A stretch of 64,000 bases of DNA from Magicicada septendecula (GCA_034769895.1 CM068373.1:439127080-439191079); one strand, 5' to 3'; shown: positions 24,189 to 36,063, counted from the stretch's first letter. The notes: generated by a model not told the origin, from the letters alone. Numbers and translations: made by a program.

Positions 24189-25520
24189 TGTGAAGTTACT
24201 CACTTTCTACCCTTATATTTAATACACTCCACTCTTCATAAAATAATACTTACCGCTGCCAGAATTTCACTTACCGTCATGTTCCCCGTAAACTTATCTT
24301 TTGAAAACTGCCCAAGGTCGCCACGATATTTTTTCTAGAAGGTAAAATATCGAAAACTTATATACTCTTGCCCTTACAAAAAATCCCGCGATCTGACTGT
24401 AATAGAAATTTTCAGAAAACCCCCGATTTCGTTAGACGAATTTTTTCCACAGAAATGAGGAAGTGGCAATGACGAAATAACTTAGACTAACACATTTTGG
24501 TTGTGAGATAAAAGCTTTTTACTTACATGACTGGAATTCCTTACTACAAGCACAACACAATAGATATTACAACACCTTTTGAATCCGTTACATATAGCTT
24601 ACCGTTTTATAATTTAGCATAAATGAAAATAACATCAAAATAACAGCCCAGCTTCGCTCTCACACACTCTCATACAATTGAATATATTCCCCCTTATTTG
24701 TGTTTTACGAAGTCTGTTTCTTTATCCGCGGTAACCCGATTACCGCCGCCGACCGAACACGTGTTTTCGTTTTCAGTTACATTGTTCGTTATTCCTTTAA
24801 ATCTGCCACTGTCACTGCCGGCAACTGTTTATAACTTAGTTCAATTCTTCGGGTCCCGGTCGGTCTTCTTGGATTAACTACATTTGGCGAAAACTCGACC
24901 AACCGGGCCCGACACAAAATATATAGGCGTCTGTTTCTGAATGCGGCTCTAGCTGACTATATTGCGTCTCTAAGGTCGACTGGCATAGGCGGTAAGAAGC
25001 TGCCGTTCACTGCCACCTGCTTTGCGTCGTCGTGCATGCTTATTATGTTGTACCATATTCAGTTTATGCATGGGTTATAGCTGGTATATGTGTGTGTCCA
25101 GAGCTTAATATTGGACTTGGCTCTGATGATGTCACCAACAGTAGGCGGAGTTTAATGCGACTTCCGGGAGGTCTTAGAGAAGACGACGAATATTTTTACG
25201 CTCTGGCCATCTTGAGTTTTTAGTTAGAGCGTCCTTTGAGCGCGTGCAGGTGTAGTTGCGCTTGAGCGTTGACACACATTTACAGAGTTCTGCGAATTTT
25301 TAGGGTGGTAAATTCTTCACCGCATTACTCAACAACAACCTGCGTCTTATTGCTTTGTTTCCAACTGTTTCTCAACACTGGTCTGTTATACGGACAAATA
25401 CGTTGCACAATAATACAGCTTTACAATATTTTATCCAAACCCGCCCGAAAACGAAATAAATAAAATTATATAATTGCCCCAAACGATTAAAATAAAACAC
25501 CCAAAAATTGACCCGCTACA
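24189..25520 (-). repeat. E2 3' LTR (left copy)
   Basis: This 1332-bp repeat matches 29293-30624, with no difference seen. It has a GC-rich core near 24720-24960 and ends CCCGCTACA. The two short frames inside it (25032-25223 and 25269-25463) recur identically in the other LTR and are not independent genes. Confidence 0.94.
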
Positions 25521-25713
25521 ATACCCCCTCGATGAGAATTCTGCTGTTCACGACAGAAGAAATCTCATCGATAACCCCGAAGAGGACCGGTGAGGAACTA
25601 GTGCCAACAACCCCCTGGTTCTTACTACTTATGGGTACACGACCCCCCTGGCTCAGCGACCATGGACTCATCTGAACGAGATCACTGGACTTCTCCGTAA
25701 GAGATCCCAACAC
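25516..25713 (-). CDS. Short ORF over the E2 polypurine tract, unknown
   Basis: This is the E2 counterpart of the short frame at the same place in E1. It contains DFSVLGSLTEKSSDLVQ, a VLGS block shared with E1, and runs into the polypurine tract at 25521-25533. The DNA block ACTGGACTTCTC, then GAGATCCCAACACCG, is conserved with E1 although the surroundings are not. It could be the end of a lost polyprotein or a structural RNA element. The true start is unknown. Confidence 0.35.
   Translation of the reverse strand: MLGSLTEKSSDLVQMSPWSLSQGGRVPISSKNQGVVGTSSSPVLFGVIDEISSVVNSRILIEGVL
25521..25533 (-). promoter_or_regulatory. E2 polypurine tract
   Basis: The minus strand reads ATCGAGGGGGTAT immediately before the 3' LTR start TGTAGCGGG, as in E1. 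Confidence 0.8.
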
Positions 25714-28054
25714 CGAGAAATCGAACAGATTCGTACCACAGCGCCTCGCCTTCTAACATGCTACCCCCAAAAATCCTCAATCCCTGGCTAATTTATCCCA
25801 GCTCCTCTGCCGATATGTTTCCCCTTTTTGCAAGCTGGGCTGCCTTTAGCAGATACTGGGCTCACACACACTCACGTTACAGGTTACCATAACACATAAA
25901 AATAAAACTTTCTTTTAAAATTTATCAAAAATTAAAAAAAAAATTCAAAAGTCAAAAAAATAATCTTTTATCAAAAAATTCTCTTCCTCTTTTTTCTCTT
26001 TTTTTTTTCTTTAACATGACTTAACCTAGACATTTCTACTAATATAAACACATCCTTACTCTAACAGGAGAACCACTTATATTCTACCAATACAATGCAA
26101 TACAATAATATAAACATGGTTAATGCACACATAATAAAAGAATCATTATCCAACATATTCATTCGCTGGCAGGCGAAAAATCAAGTTTTTTTTTTCTCAA
26201 AAAAAAAATTAAAATTTTCAAAAATTTTAAAATTCCAAAAAAAAATTTAAATTTATTAATTAAAAAATTTTATTAAATTTATTTATTAAACAACATTTAT
26301 TAAAATTATTCAAATATTGGTTTGACTTAATTAAACAAACAAATTAAAATTGCCTTCCTACTATACAAACTTAGTAGGTGTATGACCTCATCAGCTGATC
26401 GAAACTAGGTCAAGTCCAAAACCCTTGACCTAAATATATTACGTATACTCTCTGCACCTCCATTAAACATCTGTAGCAATCTAACTCAAAGCACAAAACA
26501 TAATAAAATAAAATATTTAAAATGAACAAAATATTAATATAATAATCAAATTGACTTTTACATAATAATAAAATAAACAATTCTTAACTTTACATTATTT
26601 TCAATTCTATCCAAATTTTGTCACTGGCAAAAAAAATGCAAATTTTATATCTTTATCATAAATCACTCTCTCTATTTAACAGTTTAACTCTGCATTACTG
26701 TGGGTGATGTCAACTATTTATCTCATTGAATGTACTACTTGAGCTGGATACCTATATAATTAACATTGCTATTCTTACATTAAAATAACCCAATCACATT
26801 TAACCTTGGTAAAAATCTACATACCCTACATCTTGATAAAATTATAAACATTACATGTTAATTTCAATTGAACTGTTATTAATTATCCCTCAATGGTTTA
26901 TCATTTGATTCTATGCAATCCAAATTTATTATTACCCTTCATGTTACCTTATATTTCATCTCTGATTACTTTTCTACTATGAATTTTCTATTTAACTCTT
27001 CACATTTTAATCATTGCTTAATCTGGGTGATACCTGTATTCTCTATACTTTCACTTGAATAGACATTTTAATAATTCTCCCTTTCTTATTACTAACAACC
27101 ACTATTAACCATTTATGACACCAATCTCTCATTTATAAATACCTTTCACTAATTCCACTTACCTCTGGCACCGCTCATCGTTGTACTAGGATGTGTGTTC
27201 CCTACCTGGCTATACCTATTCGAGCCAATGCCCCTCCAAAATATCGGCAAACACTCACGCGAACTACTCTATTCTCGCCACAACGCCGCACGTTGATCAC
27301 TCCTTACCACCTCACCCTTACTACAAAATATCATCAACAAATATGTTTAAATCTCATTCACATTACTCATCTCTACATATACTCACTACCACTGTGTCCC
27401 TAAATATCTAACACTATCTCTGTGTGTTACCTGTATTTCAAAATTCTTATTCTCACTAATTCCCTTTAATTCTACTTAACTCACCTGTCTTATTTCATTA
27501 TCACCCAAAAGCTATCTTTTTACAACATTTTACCTTGATATAGCCCTAGAAAATTCATCACTTCTCTCCTTACAATACTATACCTCAATTTGAACGTATT
27601 ATCTGTTTAATCCTCTACCAATCCTCATAGAATCTTAATTTCATAAAATCATTTAACTTCATTCTCAAACTTTCTTTTACACGACCTTAATTAAATAATT
27701 ATTTTTCAATTATTTAATTCAATTATTTAACAGTTCACAATTATTTTCATCGCTTAATTAGTCTTCCAATTTTATAATTATTGTTAATTTATACTGGTTA
27801 ATTGCAAATTCAATTTAATTGATAATTAACGTTATCACTTTCTACTGTACATACACATTGTTTACATAACACATAGTACACTATAATGTAATACATACAT
27901 ACAGTTAACCTAATGACATTAACACACACAAAAAAATATACAGTCCAATTGATTATTTTTTTATCATTAACCACAAATCGTTCCATAAGACAATGCACTT
28001 CAAAACCACATTATTCATATCAATAAATGTTCATGAACAATAAACAATACACAA
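25714..28054. other. E2 internal region, no recognisable pol
   Basis: There is no long frame on either strand. The plus strand is G-poor and consists largely of A, T and C, as in E1. A small block near 27170-27320 has more balanced composition. Homopolymer and AATT-rich stretches occur at 25915-26010 and 26185-26300. Confidence 0.6.
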
Positions 28055-29068
28055 TTACCCCATATCGTCAAATAATAGTCTAATATATTTGTAACATAGA
28101 TCCATCTTATTTATATCACATTTATTATTATTATTATTATAATAAACCCTTACTTCTACGTCATTCCTTATCCCTTTTATTGGTTCATATACCTGTTCAC
28201 GCTCGAGTATGGTCCGGTCGCCGTTATTATATTCTGTTAAAATCAGGTGAGTTATATTATCATCCTTAACCTTATCTACTGTTATCTCCGTTTCACTGTA
28301 CGATAAGCACTCATTCTTTTTATTATTATTTCTCTCTATGTCTAACTTTTCTACGAATTCTTCATAATTTCTCTTTACTTTAAATATCTCTGTTTCTCTC
28401 TTTCTCTCTCTCTTAATACATTTCTCACCATCATACCAAGCTACACACTCTCTCTCAAAATATGCAGGGGACATTACTTCATCATTTTGGCACCACCTAT
28501 GAAGTGCATAAAAAACCAAGGGAAATTTATCTGCAAACTTATACTCTTCCAAATACTCACGTGAAGCCATTTCTTCACCCCACACTACAACATTACGGGA
28601 AAAATCTACCCCCTGCAACCACTCTACCTGTAAATTCTTTCTACTTTCTCTCTCTAATTCATCAACATACATTAACATTTCATTATCAACTTCTACTCTT
28701 TCTACAATTACGTTATCACTCTCAACATCTACACCATCATTTTCTAACACCACATTTTTATTTGTATTATCATTGTTATTACTTGTCAACTCATTATTTA
28801 AATTATCATTTCCACTACTACTTACTCTGTCATCTTTGTTTGATTTTAATTTGTTTATTACTTTCTCATTTTCTAATCCTATTTCGCCTAACCGCGTCTC
28901 TAGATCACTTAATTTCTTATCATAAATACAGCTTTGTTCCTGAATTTCTTTTTTCAATTCATTCAAATCATTTTTCTGTTCGCTAAATTTTTCGTCAAGG
29001 TAACTAAATTGTTGGTTAAAAAGCATTTGCATCATTCTTATTATTTCGTTATCTCGTACTTCCCCCAT
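28055..29068 (-). CDS. E2 coiled-coil ORF, gag-position protein of unknown family
   Basis: This intact 337-residue frame lies about 200 bp downstream of the primer site. Residues 10-76 are charged, with hydrophobic residues spaced as in a coiled coil (for example FSYLDEKFSEQKNDLNELKK). An Asn/Asp-rich linker follows to about residue 125. The block VDNEMLMYVDELERE (about 127-141), a later RNYEEFVEKL block and the end CYKYIRLLFDDMG all have counterparts in the E1 ORF. I see no zinc knuckle or protease motif. Conservation of the protein between two diverged families while all pol is absent suggests that the protein matters for the element. Its function is not known to me. Confidence 0.75.
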   Translation of the reverse strand: MGEVRDNEIIRMMQMLFNQQFSYLDEKFSEQKNDLNELKKEIQEQSCIYDKKLSDLETRLGEIGLENEKVINKLKSNKDDRVSSSGNDNLNNELTSNNNDNTNKNVVLENDGVDVESDNVIVERVEVDNEMLMYVDELERESRKNLQVEWLQGVDFSRNVVVWGEEMASREYLEEYKFADKFPLVFYALHRWCQNDEVMSPAYFERECVAWYDGEKCIKRERKRETEIFKVKRNYEEFVEKLDIERNNNKKNECLSYSETEITVDKVKDDNITHLILTEYNNGDRTILEREQVYEPIKGIRNDVEVRVYYNNNNNKCDINKMDLCYKYIRLLFDDMG

Positions 29069-29272
29069 ATTTAAATTTTATTTCTATTTCTTTTTATATA
29101 TAAAAAACGACTGTTATTGTAAAATCAGAACGCCTAACACAACTGTGTACCTTACTATCACAAACCTAACCTACGTAAATATATGCGATATAATTTTTAT
29201 ACATTCGTCATTACCACATCCTATTTTCTGTGTATTAAAATAGGTCTAGTTCCTATAAAATTTATATACGAA

Positions 29273-29291
29273 CATCCTGGCAGGGTCGCCA
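29273..29291 (-). promoter_or_regulatory. E2 primer-binding site
   Basis: The minus strand reads TGGCGACCCTGCCAGGATG one base after the LTR end (TTCACA). TGGCGACC is a common primer-site start in insect Ty3/mdg4-type elements. Confidence 0.75.
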
Positions 29292-29292
29292 C

Positions 29293-30624
29293 TGTGAAGT
29301 TACTCACTTTCTACCCTTATATTTAATACACTCCACTCTTCATAAAATAATACTTACCGCTGCCAGAATTTCACTTACCGTCATGTTCCCCGTAAACTTA
29401 TCTTTTGAAAACTGCCCAAGGTCGCCACGATATTTTTTCTAGAAGGTAAAATATCGAAAACTTATATACTCTTGCCCTTACAAAAAATCCCGCGATCTGA
29501 CTGTAATAGAAATTTTCAGAAAACCCCCGATTTCGTTAGACGAATTTTTTCCACAGAAATGAGGAAGTGGCAATGACGAAATAACTTAGACTAACACATT
29601 TTGGTTGTGAGATAAAAGCTTTTTACTTACATGACTGGAATTCCTTACTACAAGCACAACACAATAGATATTACAACACCTTTTGAATCCGTTACATATA
29701 GCTTACCGTTTTATAATTTAGCATAAATGAAAATAACATCAAAATAACAGCCCAGCTTCGCTCTCACACACTCTCATACAATTGAATATATTCCCCCTTA
29801 TTTGTGTTTTACGAAGTCTGTTTCTTTATCCGCGGTAACCCGATTACCGCCGCCGACCGAACACGTGTTTTCGTTTTCAGTTACATTGTTCGTTATTCCT
29901 TTAAATCTGCCACTGTCACTGCCGGCAACTGTTTATAACTTAGTTCAATTCTTCGGGTCCCGGTCGGTCTTCTTGGATTAACTACATTTGGCGAAAACTC
30001 GACCAACCGGGCCCGACACAAAATATATAGGCGTCTGTTTCTGAATGCGGCTCTAGCTGACTATATTGCGTCTCTAAGGTCGACTGGCATAGGCGGTAAG
30101 AAGCTGCCGTTCACTGCCACCTGCTTTGCGTCGTCGTGCATGCTTATTATGTTGTACCATATTCAGTTTATGCATGGGTTATAGCTGGTATATGTGTGTG
30201 TCCAGAGCTTAATATTGGACTTGGCTCTGATGATGTCACCAACAGTAGGCGGAGTTTAATGCGACTTCCGGGAGGTCTTAGAGAAGACGACGAATATTTT
30301 TACGCTCTGGCCATCTTGAGTTTTTAGTTAGAGCGTCCTTTGAGCGCGTGCAGGTGTAGTTGCGCTTGAGCGTTGACACACATTTACAGAGTTCTGCGAA
30401 TTTTTAGGGTGGTAAATTCTTCACCGCATTACTCAACAACAACCTGCGTCTTATTGCTTTGTTTCCAACTGTTTCTCAACACTGGTCTGTTATACGGACA
30501 AATACGTTGCACAATAATACAGCTTTACAATATTTTATCCAAACCCGCCCGAAAACGAAATAAATAAAATTATATAATTGCCCCAAACGATTAAAATAAA
30601 ACACCCAAAAATTGACCCGCTACA
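29293..30624 (-). repeat. E2 5' LTR (right copy)
   Basis: This is the 1332-bp partner of 24189-25520. As the 5' LTR it should carry the element's promoter, but I could not assign core promoter motifs with confidence. Confidence 0.94.
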
Positions 30625-31366
30625 AAGTGTCAATAAGTGAAACCCCCCTTTTATTTTATAAGTTTTTTTTGTAATTTTATTTTATTTTATTTTATTTTTT
30701 ATATTTTTTGCAAAAGGGGAGAAACACGATATTTAAAACTAGGTAATGAACCTAGAGGAAGCATAAAGAGTGCAACGTCCAAGCTACAATCACAGACATG
30801 TCCACTGGTGAATGACAGGACTTGCAAATGAAAAACTCTGTTAACAAAACAAGTGTGAACTTTATTCAGCGTGCAATGCAAGCATATACATGATATTGCA
30901 AGGCATACTTTAGCAATGAATAAAATGATGAGTAAAGTTGAAATACATCTTTACATACATGTCATAATACTCCACAGTATAAGATTGTGAGTGAGTATTT
31001 AATTCAGTGGCAGTAAAATAGTGGATGCCACGCTATCTCAAAACGACATTGTAAATCTCTTAACATGTGATATTTGAGCTTAAATTTAAATTGTCTACAC
31101 CCTGCCACGCTATGTCCAAGATAATTCTTACAATAATTTTGTGTTCACATGTAATATGGAAATCATTGAGTGCTGTTTAAAGTATAAATTAAATAGGCTA
31201 GCCTTTTCAGTAATTCTGTAAGCAAATGTGCTATCATATCATAATTTTTTGTCACATTCCCCCCCCCAAATTGAAAATTACACACAAACACATACATAAC
31301 ACATATAACACACACATCCACCATTTCTGTACCGACCCTCTCACCATAACCCTTTGCAATAAATGT

Positions 31367-31396
<30 letters not shown>

Positions 31397-31401
<5 letters not shown>

Positions 31402-31511
31402 GTGATGTTTTCAATTTGTTTCTTCTGCAAGTAGATAATATTGTATATTCTTTTTAACACCTGACGCACGTTTCACTGAAAAATATCAGTATCATCAGAG
31501 GTTTCTAATTC
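31397..31511 (-). mobile_element. Penelope-like terminal fragment within the E3 LTR
   Basis: This segment interrupts a TA microsatellite that is continuous in the other LTR (37694-37747). On the minus strand it carries CTGATGA, a 5-bp ACTGA/TCAGT hairpin and GAAAC (31498-31470). It ends in about 70 bp leading to the TA tract. The same layout occurs at the 3' end of the Penelope-like element at 49436. It is probably a very short 5'-truncated insertion. Confidence 0.55.
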
Positions 31512-31838
31512 AATATATATATATATAACAAAGCGAGCTTGGTAGTTCCCAGTTAATCACCCATAATATGAGAATTTAAATAACACCGGAAATGGAAATG
31601 CCCCCCAACAGGACCAGAGATTCAAAAATATTAATTAACTACCACATCAATAATTATGAAGCAAACTCCGAGTATTTAATCATGTTAATAGTTTAAGCCA
31701 CCACACGTGAAGAAAACAGACAGCCCCCCCAGTCCTGAATTATGCCTGCACGGCGGGGCAGGAGCAAGCAGGATATAACTAACTCTCAGATAAATTACTC
31801 ATTAGAAAAAACGGAAAACTTAGAGCAGTTCATGCGGA

Positions 31839-32001
<163 letters not shown>

Positions 32002-32093
32002 AATTTCCTTACATAGTATAAGAAGCTATAACAGGTTGCATAAGACTTAATTATATAAGGTCCATGCATGCAGGCACAAAACTTAACGTGTGA

Positions 32094-34008
32094 GTTTTTG
32101 CAGAACTTGAGCAAATTAAACGCGGTATCATGAGTCTGCTTCTGAGAGCGTCTGTAGATTTACAGTGTAATGGTAGATGAGAGAGTATAAAGTAAAACAG
32201 AAGGGTCCCACCTGGATCGTCCGGTGTAACTAAGTGACACTGGTTAAGCTGTAGCGTATAGGTAGCACAGATAATTCCTGGGGGCAGAGTTCCTCTACGA
32301 GTGTGTCTGTGTGTGTGTCCCAACTGACGGCATCTCATGGCTCAAGTATTATCTCTGCCAGAAGGGTAGACAGTTGTTCGTCTAGACCCAACACCCATCT
32401 CACCATTGTTCGAGCACCTGGAGCTGACTTTACTTTAGCATCTCATAGTGTGGAATAACGAAGTCCGAACAGATTGGTGCCGTCAGTCGAGACCAAACTT
32501 CTCTGATGAGGGTAGAAACAGAAATGAGACAGATTTGTTGGTAGTGACTACCCAAGAAAGTTTGGCAAAGGCAGGCTCACGCAGATCACAGCTGCAGTCG
32601 GCCGACTGAATATTCGTCGCTGCCACAACAAACCGTCTACATATACCCGGCGGCGACGCGATGCAGTGGCGTTGCGTGACGTCAAGAACCCGCCCATTTT
32701 AAAAGAAAGTAACCTGTCTCTGCAACTGAGCTTCGCCTTTCTCAGGCCGAACAAAGTACGGCACACCCTCACCCCAAAAGGGCAACATGGTTGCCTCAAA
32801 ACTAAACCAGTTCTCGACCGCGACTGCTGTAGGACTCCTGGAAAACCTCAGACTCTTATTCGCTCTTGGTGGATTCAGTGCCTCAGGAAAATGAAAGAAG
32901 CAGAAGGAAGGAGTATAAGTATGCCAGTGTGTGTCTGAAAGAGAAGGTGTAAGTGTGCGTCCTGCATGCTCACCGGGCCCTGGTCCGCATGCAGAGATAA
33001 GGAACAGACAAGAAAAGGAGAAAGACAAGAATTGCTGCGCCAGCTCTGAGTACTGACCACCAAGGCCTCCTAAACCCAACAACTGAGATCCAGGAACCAA
33101 ACAACATCTTCACCGGAACAAACCCCTTTGCCACCAGGACCATTGACTACTATCCCCCCTTTCTCCAGGACTAAAATCTCCAGCACACTGCGACCATCCC
33201 CACGCGAGTCCTCCCCGCCATGCCAAACTCTTGGGACCGCCCCAACACGTCACCCTCTGCGGTGACCACCACCTACTTCTACTTGTACTCACATATTCAC
33301 GCCCGAAGGCCAACAAGGTGCTACAGACCTTGATATGTGAGCACCGCTTCGACAACCGTCCACCTCGTGGACCGACCAGCCATGATCAGCAAAACAAGGC
33401 ATCATCTATCCTTGACACATGACTGGCCCACCTCCCCACACTAGGGTGGGCGGACCCGATTAACAAGGCAGAGAAGACCGCGCAGGGGGCACGCGAACAT
33501 CCATCCCATCTTACTTCCTCTTGCTTCAAATACCGTAACTAACAAGGGGGGGTACTTCTCACCGTCTAAGCAAACCACTCTTAACCCAAAAAAAAAAAAA
33601 CACCAGGGAATGCGGCATGGACCGACCCTACGATACTCAAAAATCAAAATCAACCACTATGAACAAGGAAACAACACGACCTAACTTCTCCATTGTAACT
33701 TTCCAGAACAGGGGAAACTGACGATCTCCAGATCTCCAAGACCACGACAATCTAAGGGCACTTTCGGCAAGGTTCTCTAACTCCTTACTGATAGATTTTT
33801 TTTTTTTTCAAGGGGAGGGGTAGGAAAATCGGGAAGATGAAACGGGGCAAGGATCATTAAAGGGTCAATAGCTAGGAGTAAGGGTAAGGACATGGCTCCC
33901 TCTGGAAATAAGGATGAATGGAGGAAACCAAAGCTCGCGTGGGCAGGGGCGCAACCCTGAAGTAGACGAACACCACTGGGACTGTGGGTAACATCTACCC
34001 GCTACCCG
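32094..34008. other. E3 internal region, no recognisable pol
   Basis: This is moderately GC-rich DNA with many short overlapping frames, none of which resembles protease, RT, RNase H or integrase. Two A- and T-homopolymers occur near 33589 and 33798. The block 32375-32480 (GACCCAACACC and CGAACAGATT) is weakly reminiscent of the conserved block before the E1 and E2 polypurine tracts. Confidence 0.5.
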
Positions 34009-34835
34009 TTAACCGCTTCTTCTCACCTTTCTGTGATGGACTTTCGGTGGTCGTTCCTTTCGGACACCACTCTCTGAGAAATTATCTCGCGTTGAGCTGT
34101 ACTGGCTGGTTTCCTCTAAATCAGAATCAAGGCAACTTACCTCACTACTTTCACCCCAATTTGGATTATGCTCATCATCTAACTCCTCTACTTCTCTTTC
34201 TTCCACCCCTTCCTTTTCTTCCTCTATTCCTTCTTCCTCTTCTGCAATTCCCCCTTCTTCGTCCCCATAATCCAAATCAACCTCACGACACTCCACATCC
34301 TCACCATCTTCCAGTTGCTCCTCTGATCCATCTTCAACAGCATCTTCCCCCAGCTCCTCACCGATTTCTTCACCGCCCTCATCACCAGCTTCTTCACCAA
34401 CTTCTTCTCCAATCTCATTTTCATCAACCTTTTCATCAACACGTTCATCATCAACATCATCGCCATCACATCCACTACCACCATCCGAACACTGCACATC
34501 CTCGTCCTCAACTAGTTGCTCACCTGGTCCACATGAAACTTCTTTCCATTCTTCGGAATCCTCAACACTACTTACAGAAGGCATCTGTACATCTTCACAC
34601 ACTACATCATTCTCACTCGCACACTCCACAACGCTGCCACCAATTCCTCCTCAACTTCTACATCCCCTTGTCCATCCGCAACCTCAGAAACACTTGCAGC
34701 CTGGACATCCCCGTGTCCATCCGCAAACTCAGACTCTTCAGTCTCCCTAACACTTACAACTATACTCCCCTGCGCAGCATCTGCAGACCGCTCTTCTGAC
34801 TCTTCCTTCGATTCCTCTCCTTCACCCCTCAGCAA
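34009..34835 (-). pseudogene. E3 acidic tail ORF, frame-shifted continuation of Gag
   Basis: Two overlapping frames (34835-34602 and 34629-34009) continue from the end of Gag at 34822. The first overlaps Gag by 14 bases in another frame. The second returns to the Gag frame. Both are extraordinarily rich in Glu and Asp (for example GEEIGEELGEDAVEDGSEEQ) with a basic end (KVHHRKVRRSG). The simplest reading is one original long Gag with an acidic C-terminal region that has since taken two offsetting frame changes. Programmed frameshifting is possible, but I see no slippery heptamer that I would trust. No enzymatic domain is present. Confidence 0.5.
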
Positions 34836-36063
34836 CTACAACGTCCTCAACATTTTCCACCCTGGAATCCAGCTGTCCAGGTTCATGTGCAATGACTAAA
34901 TTAATTTCTACTGGCGATGGTAAAGCTACACCATCAAGTGACTTCTCATATCCCTGCATAGGCGATGATGATGTTACAGGATCTGGATCCCTCACGAACC
35001 GAGATGGAGATACTGGAACTAATTCTGCGGCATCCAGATTCAACCATGACGTCCTCTCTGAGTCCTGTAATTCAGTATCAACAAACGTTTTCTTGTCGTC
35101 TTGTACTAATCCACAGAAGTTATTCCGCTTTTCTTCTTTCTCTTCACCTTCTTCATCCACAACTCTATTAGACACTTGTAATTCCTCTGGAACGTTTAAA
35201 GTTTCCTTTCTCTCCAAATAGGAATAACGCCTTGCTACCGGCTCCCTACTTGCCGATGTTGGTTTACTAATATACTTTCTTCTTCCCCTGTTAAATTCAT
35301 ACTTATTGGTTTTCGTCTTCTCACTTGCCACCCCTTTGTAGCCTCCATTACTTCCGGAATATTCAGTTTTTCTGACCGTCTCTTGGGTTCTCCTCCAACC
35401 GCCATGTTTGTCTTCTTTAGCTCTTCCTAATGAATCACTGGAGTATTGGAGATCTTTAGCAGCTCTTCCCCGGGACTCATCATTCGTCTGGACCCTTCTG
35501 GCATGCACACACCACCAGTCCAGGTCCGCAAAACAGCATGGAGGATCTGCGAAGACCAGCCGGGATCTCTCTTGGGGATTCAGCCCTTCTCGTATTACCT
35601 GTATTACTTCCGTCTCGGGCAACCCCAACCTTAATATACGGGCAGCTTTCCTTACATCGTGCACGAAGTCCCCCAATGCCTCTCCGTTGGCCTGTAGGCG
35701 ATAGAATAACTTAAACTTCAGCTGGTCATGTCGTCGACGGGGTATGAAGAAGTCCAACACTTCCCCATGGAAGGTGTCGACACTGCAGCCCCGACGCAGA
35801 GTGTTGGTGACCAACCCTGCCAATGAACCCCGGCAATACGGGTATATAAGGGACAAGACCTCCTCATCGGACACACCCGGGAAATCTGCCAACTGCAGGA
35901 CCAGGTCCAAGAAGACCAACAACCTGTCCTCATCTACTCCATCCAACACCGAAAGTTTCTGGAGAACCCCTGAAATGGGGTGGGGCAATCCCTGGTAGCA
36001 TACCGCCACCAGAATTGCACAATTCACAACACACAACAATAAAACGTAAATCCCAATAAACAC
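34822..36063 (-). CDS. E3 Gag (Ty3-type retrotransposon Gag)
   Basis: This is a 413-residue frame. Residues about 97-190 match the classic retrotransposon Gag region: FHGEVLDFFIPRRRHDQLKF, LFYRLQANGEALGDFVHDVR, ILRLGLPETEVIQVIREGL and NPQERSRLVF. This 'L-R-Q--gE-l-dFv-dvr--a--L-lgl-e-ev---i--Gl-P--R' pattern is the capsid C-terminal core. The first 25 residues are hydrophobic, and the real start may be an internal Met or lie upstream. Downstream residues are basic and then acidic. No CCHC knuckle is visible. It would form the particle that packages the element RNA. Enzymes would have to come from an autonomous relative. Confidence 0.82.
   Translation of the reverse strand: MFIGIYVLLLCVVNCAILVAVCYQGLPHPISGVLQKLSVLDGVDEDRLLVFLDLVLQLADFPGVSDEEVLSLIYPYCRGSLAGLVTNTLRRGCSVDTFHGEVLDFFIPRRRHDQLKFKLFYRLQANGEALGDFVHDVRKAARILRLGLPETEVIQVIREGLNPQERSRLVFADPPCCFADLDWWCVHARRVQTNDESRGRAAKDLQYSSDSLGRAKEDKHGGWRRTQETVRKTEYSGSNGGYKGVASEKTKTNKYEFNRGRRKYISKPTSASREPVARRYSYLERKETLNVPEELQVSNRVVDEEGEEKEEKRNNFCGLVQDDKKTFVDTELQDSERTSWLNLDAAELVPVSPSRFVRDPDPVTSSSPMQGYEKSLDGVALPSPVEINLVIAHEPGQLDSRVENVEDVVVAEG

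Larger units (their letters stand above)
24189..30624 (-). mobile_element. E2: young non-autonomous LTR retrotransposon related to E1
   Basis: This is a 6.4-kb element with 1332-bp LTRs (24189-25520 and 29293-30624). It is flanked by the 4-bp duplication AAGT (24185-24188 and 30625-30628). The minus strand is sense: a TGGCGACCCTGCCAGGATG primer site follows the right LTR and GAGGGGGTAT precedes the left one. The only substantial ORF is the coiled-coil protein at 28055-29068, related to that of E1. No pol is visible. I saw no difference between the LTR copies along the lines I compared, so the insertion is very recent. The LTRs of E1 and E2 start alike (TGTGAAG) but otherwise differ, so they are sister families rather than copies. 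Confidence 0.94.

Noticed and set aside
28462..28986. 174-residue plus-strand frame
   Set aside because: It is the antisense shadow of the E2 coiled-coil ORF. It is rich in His, Leu and Tyr as expected from a reversed Asn/Glu-rich frame.
33984..34799. 271-residue plus-strand Pro/His-rich frame
   Set aside because: It is antisense to the acidic tail of the E3 Gag. Its composition follows from the complementary GAA/GAG-rich sequence.
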